A stretch of 5,794 nt of DNA from Deltaproteobacteria bacterium (GTDB taxonomy: Bacteria; Desulfobacterota; Binatia; Binatales; Binataceae). A program made the translations under genes and the position numbers. Below are positions 5,786 through 5,794 of this stretch, piece after piece. The stretch's first letter is position 1. Each line of letters starts with the position of its first letter. Under the pieces are notes generated by a model. It saw only the letters and a program-made list of their open reading frames with translations. It ran no database searches and was not told where the DNA came from. The stretch spans positions 1-5,794 of the forward strand of contig DAHZDR010000369.1 of NCBI GenBank assembly GCA_027403435.1. The letters run 5' to 3'.

Positions 5786-5794
5786 ACCGCCGCG

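Larger units (their letters stand above)
5328..5794. other. Right-hand non-coding region (467 bp) upstream of the kinase gene
   Basis: No convincing gene was found. Open frames on the plus strand from 5443 and 5478 span GC-rich and AT-rich DNA alike, lack ribosome sites and resemble no family. The region holds a 34-codon minus-strand frame (5428-5324) whose stop overlaps the kinase ATG as ATGA, a perfect 10-bp hairpin (5560-5583), a small hairpin GCGGC-TCA-GCCGC followed by GG and four T (5596-5614), and an AT-rich island from about 5640. No clear promoter for the kinase gene was recognised; GATAAT on the minus strand near 5499 lacks a matching -35. Confidence 0.5.

Overview
This is a high-GC bacterial window (roughly two thirds G+C by eye) with compact genes on both strands and Shine-Dalgarno-type ribosome binding sites. 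Only its last ~130 bases are strikingly AT-rich. No rRNA, tRNA, CRISPR array, transposase or phage gene was seen. Gene content (a SagB-type nitroreductase, a cyclase-family hydrolase, a redoxin/DsbD-alpha hybrid, an amidase and a small two-component pair) fits an environmental, uncultured-type high-GC Gram-negative lineage such as Binatota, Desulfobacterota or Acidobacteriota. That placement is inference and no gene here fixes the taxon.

Layout: (1) 1-561, minus strand: the N-terminal 187 residues of a SagB/ThcOx-type flavin dehydrogenase that runs off the left edge. (2) 562-780: a divergent intergenic region with three back-to-back GC palindromes, two 9-bp direct repeats and a candidate rightward promoter. 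(3) 781-1698, plus: a complete cyclase-family (PF04199-type, KynB-like) metal hydrolase. (4) 1770-2480, minus: the C-terminal half of a redoxin joined to a DsbD-alpha-like domain. Its active-site half is missing and the amidase gene stands where it should be, so it is probably a decaying or truncated gene. (5) 2640-4049, plus: a complete amidase-signature enzyme with all three catalytic residues at the spacing seen in fatty acid amide hydrolase. (6) 5327-4065, minus: a sensorless histidine kinase followed by a single-domain response regulator. (7) 5328-5794: no convincing gene; it holds a perfect 10-bp GC hairpin and then an AT-rich island with repeats and a promoter-like sequence.

The transcription units alternate: divergent at 562-780, convergent at 1699-1769 and 4050-4064. 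The genes therefore do not form one operon. The only pair that plainly works together is the kinase and the response regulator, which should form a phosphorelay. The cyclase-family enzyme and the amidase both suggest hydrolysis of small amide- or lactone-type compounds, but nothing in the sequence links them to one pathway. I see no clear undescribed system. The items most worth a second look are the truncated redoxin/DsbD gene, the AT-rich island, the palindrome cluster and the minimal two-component pair.
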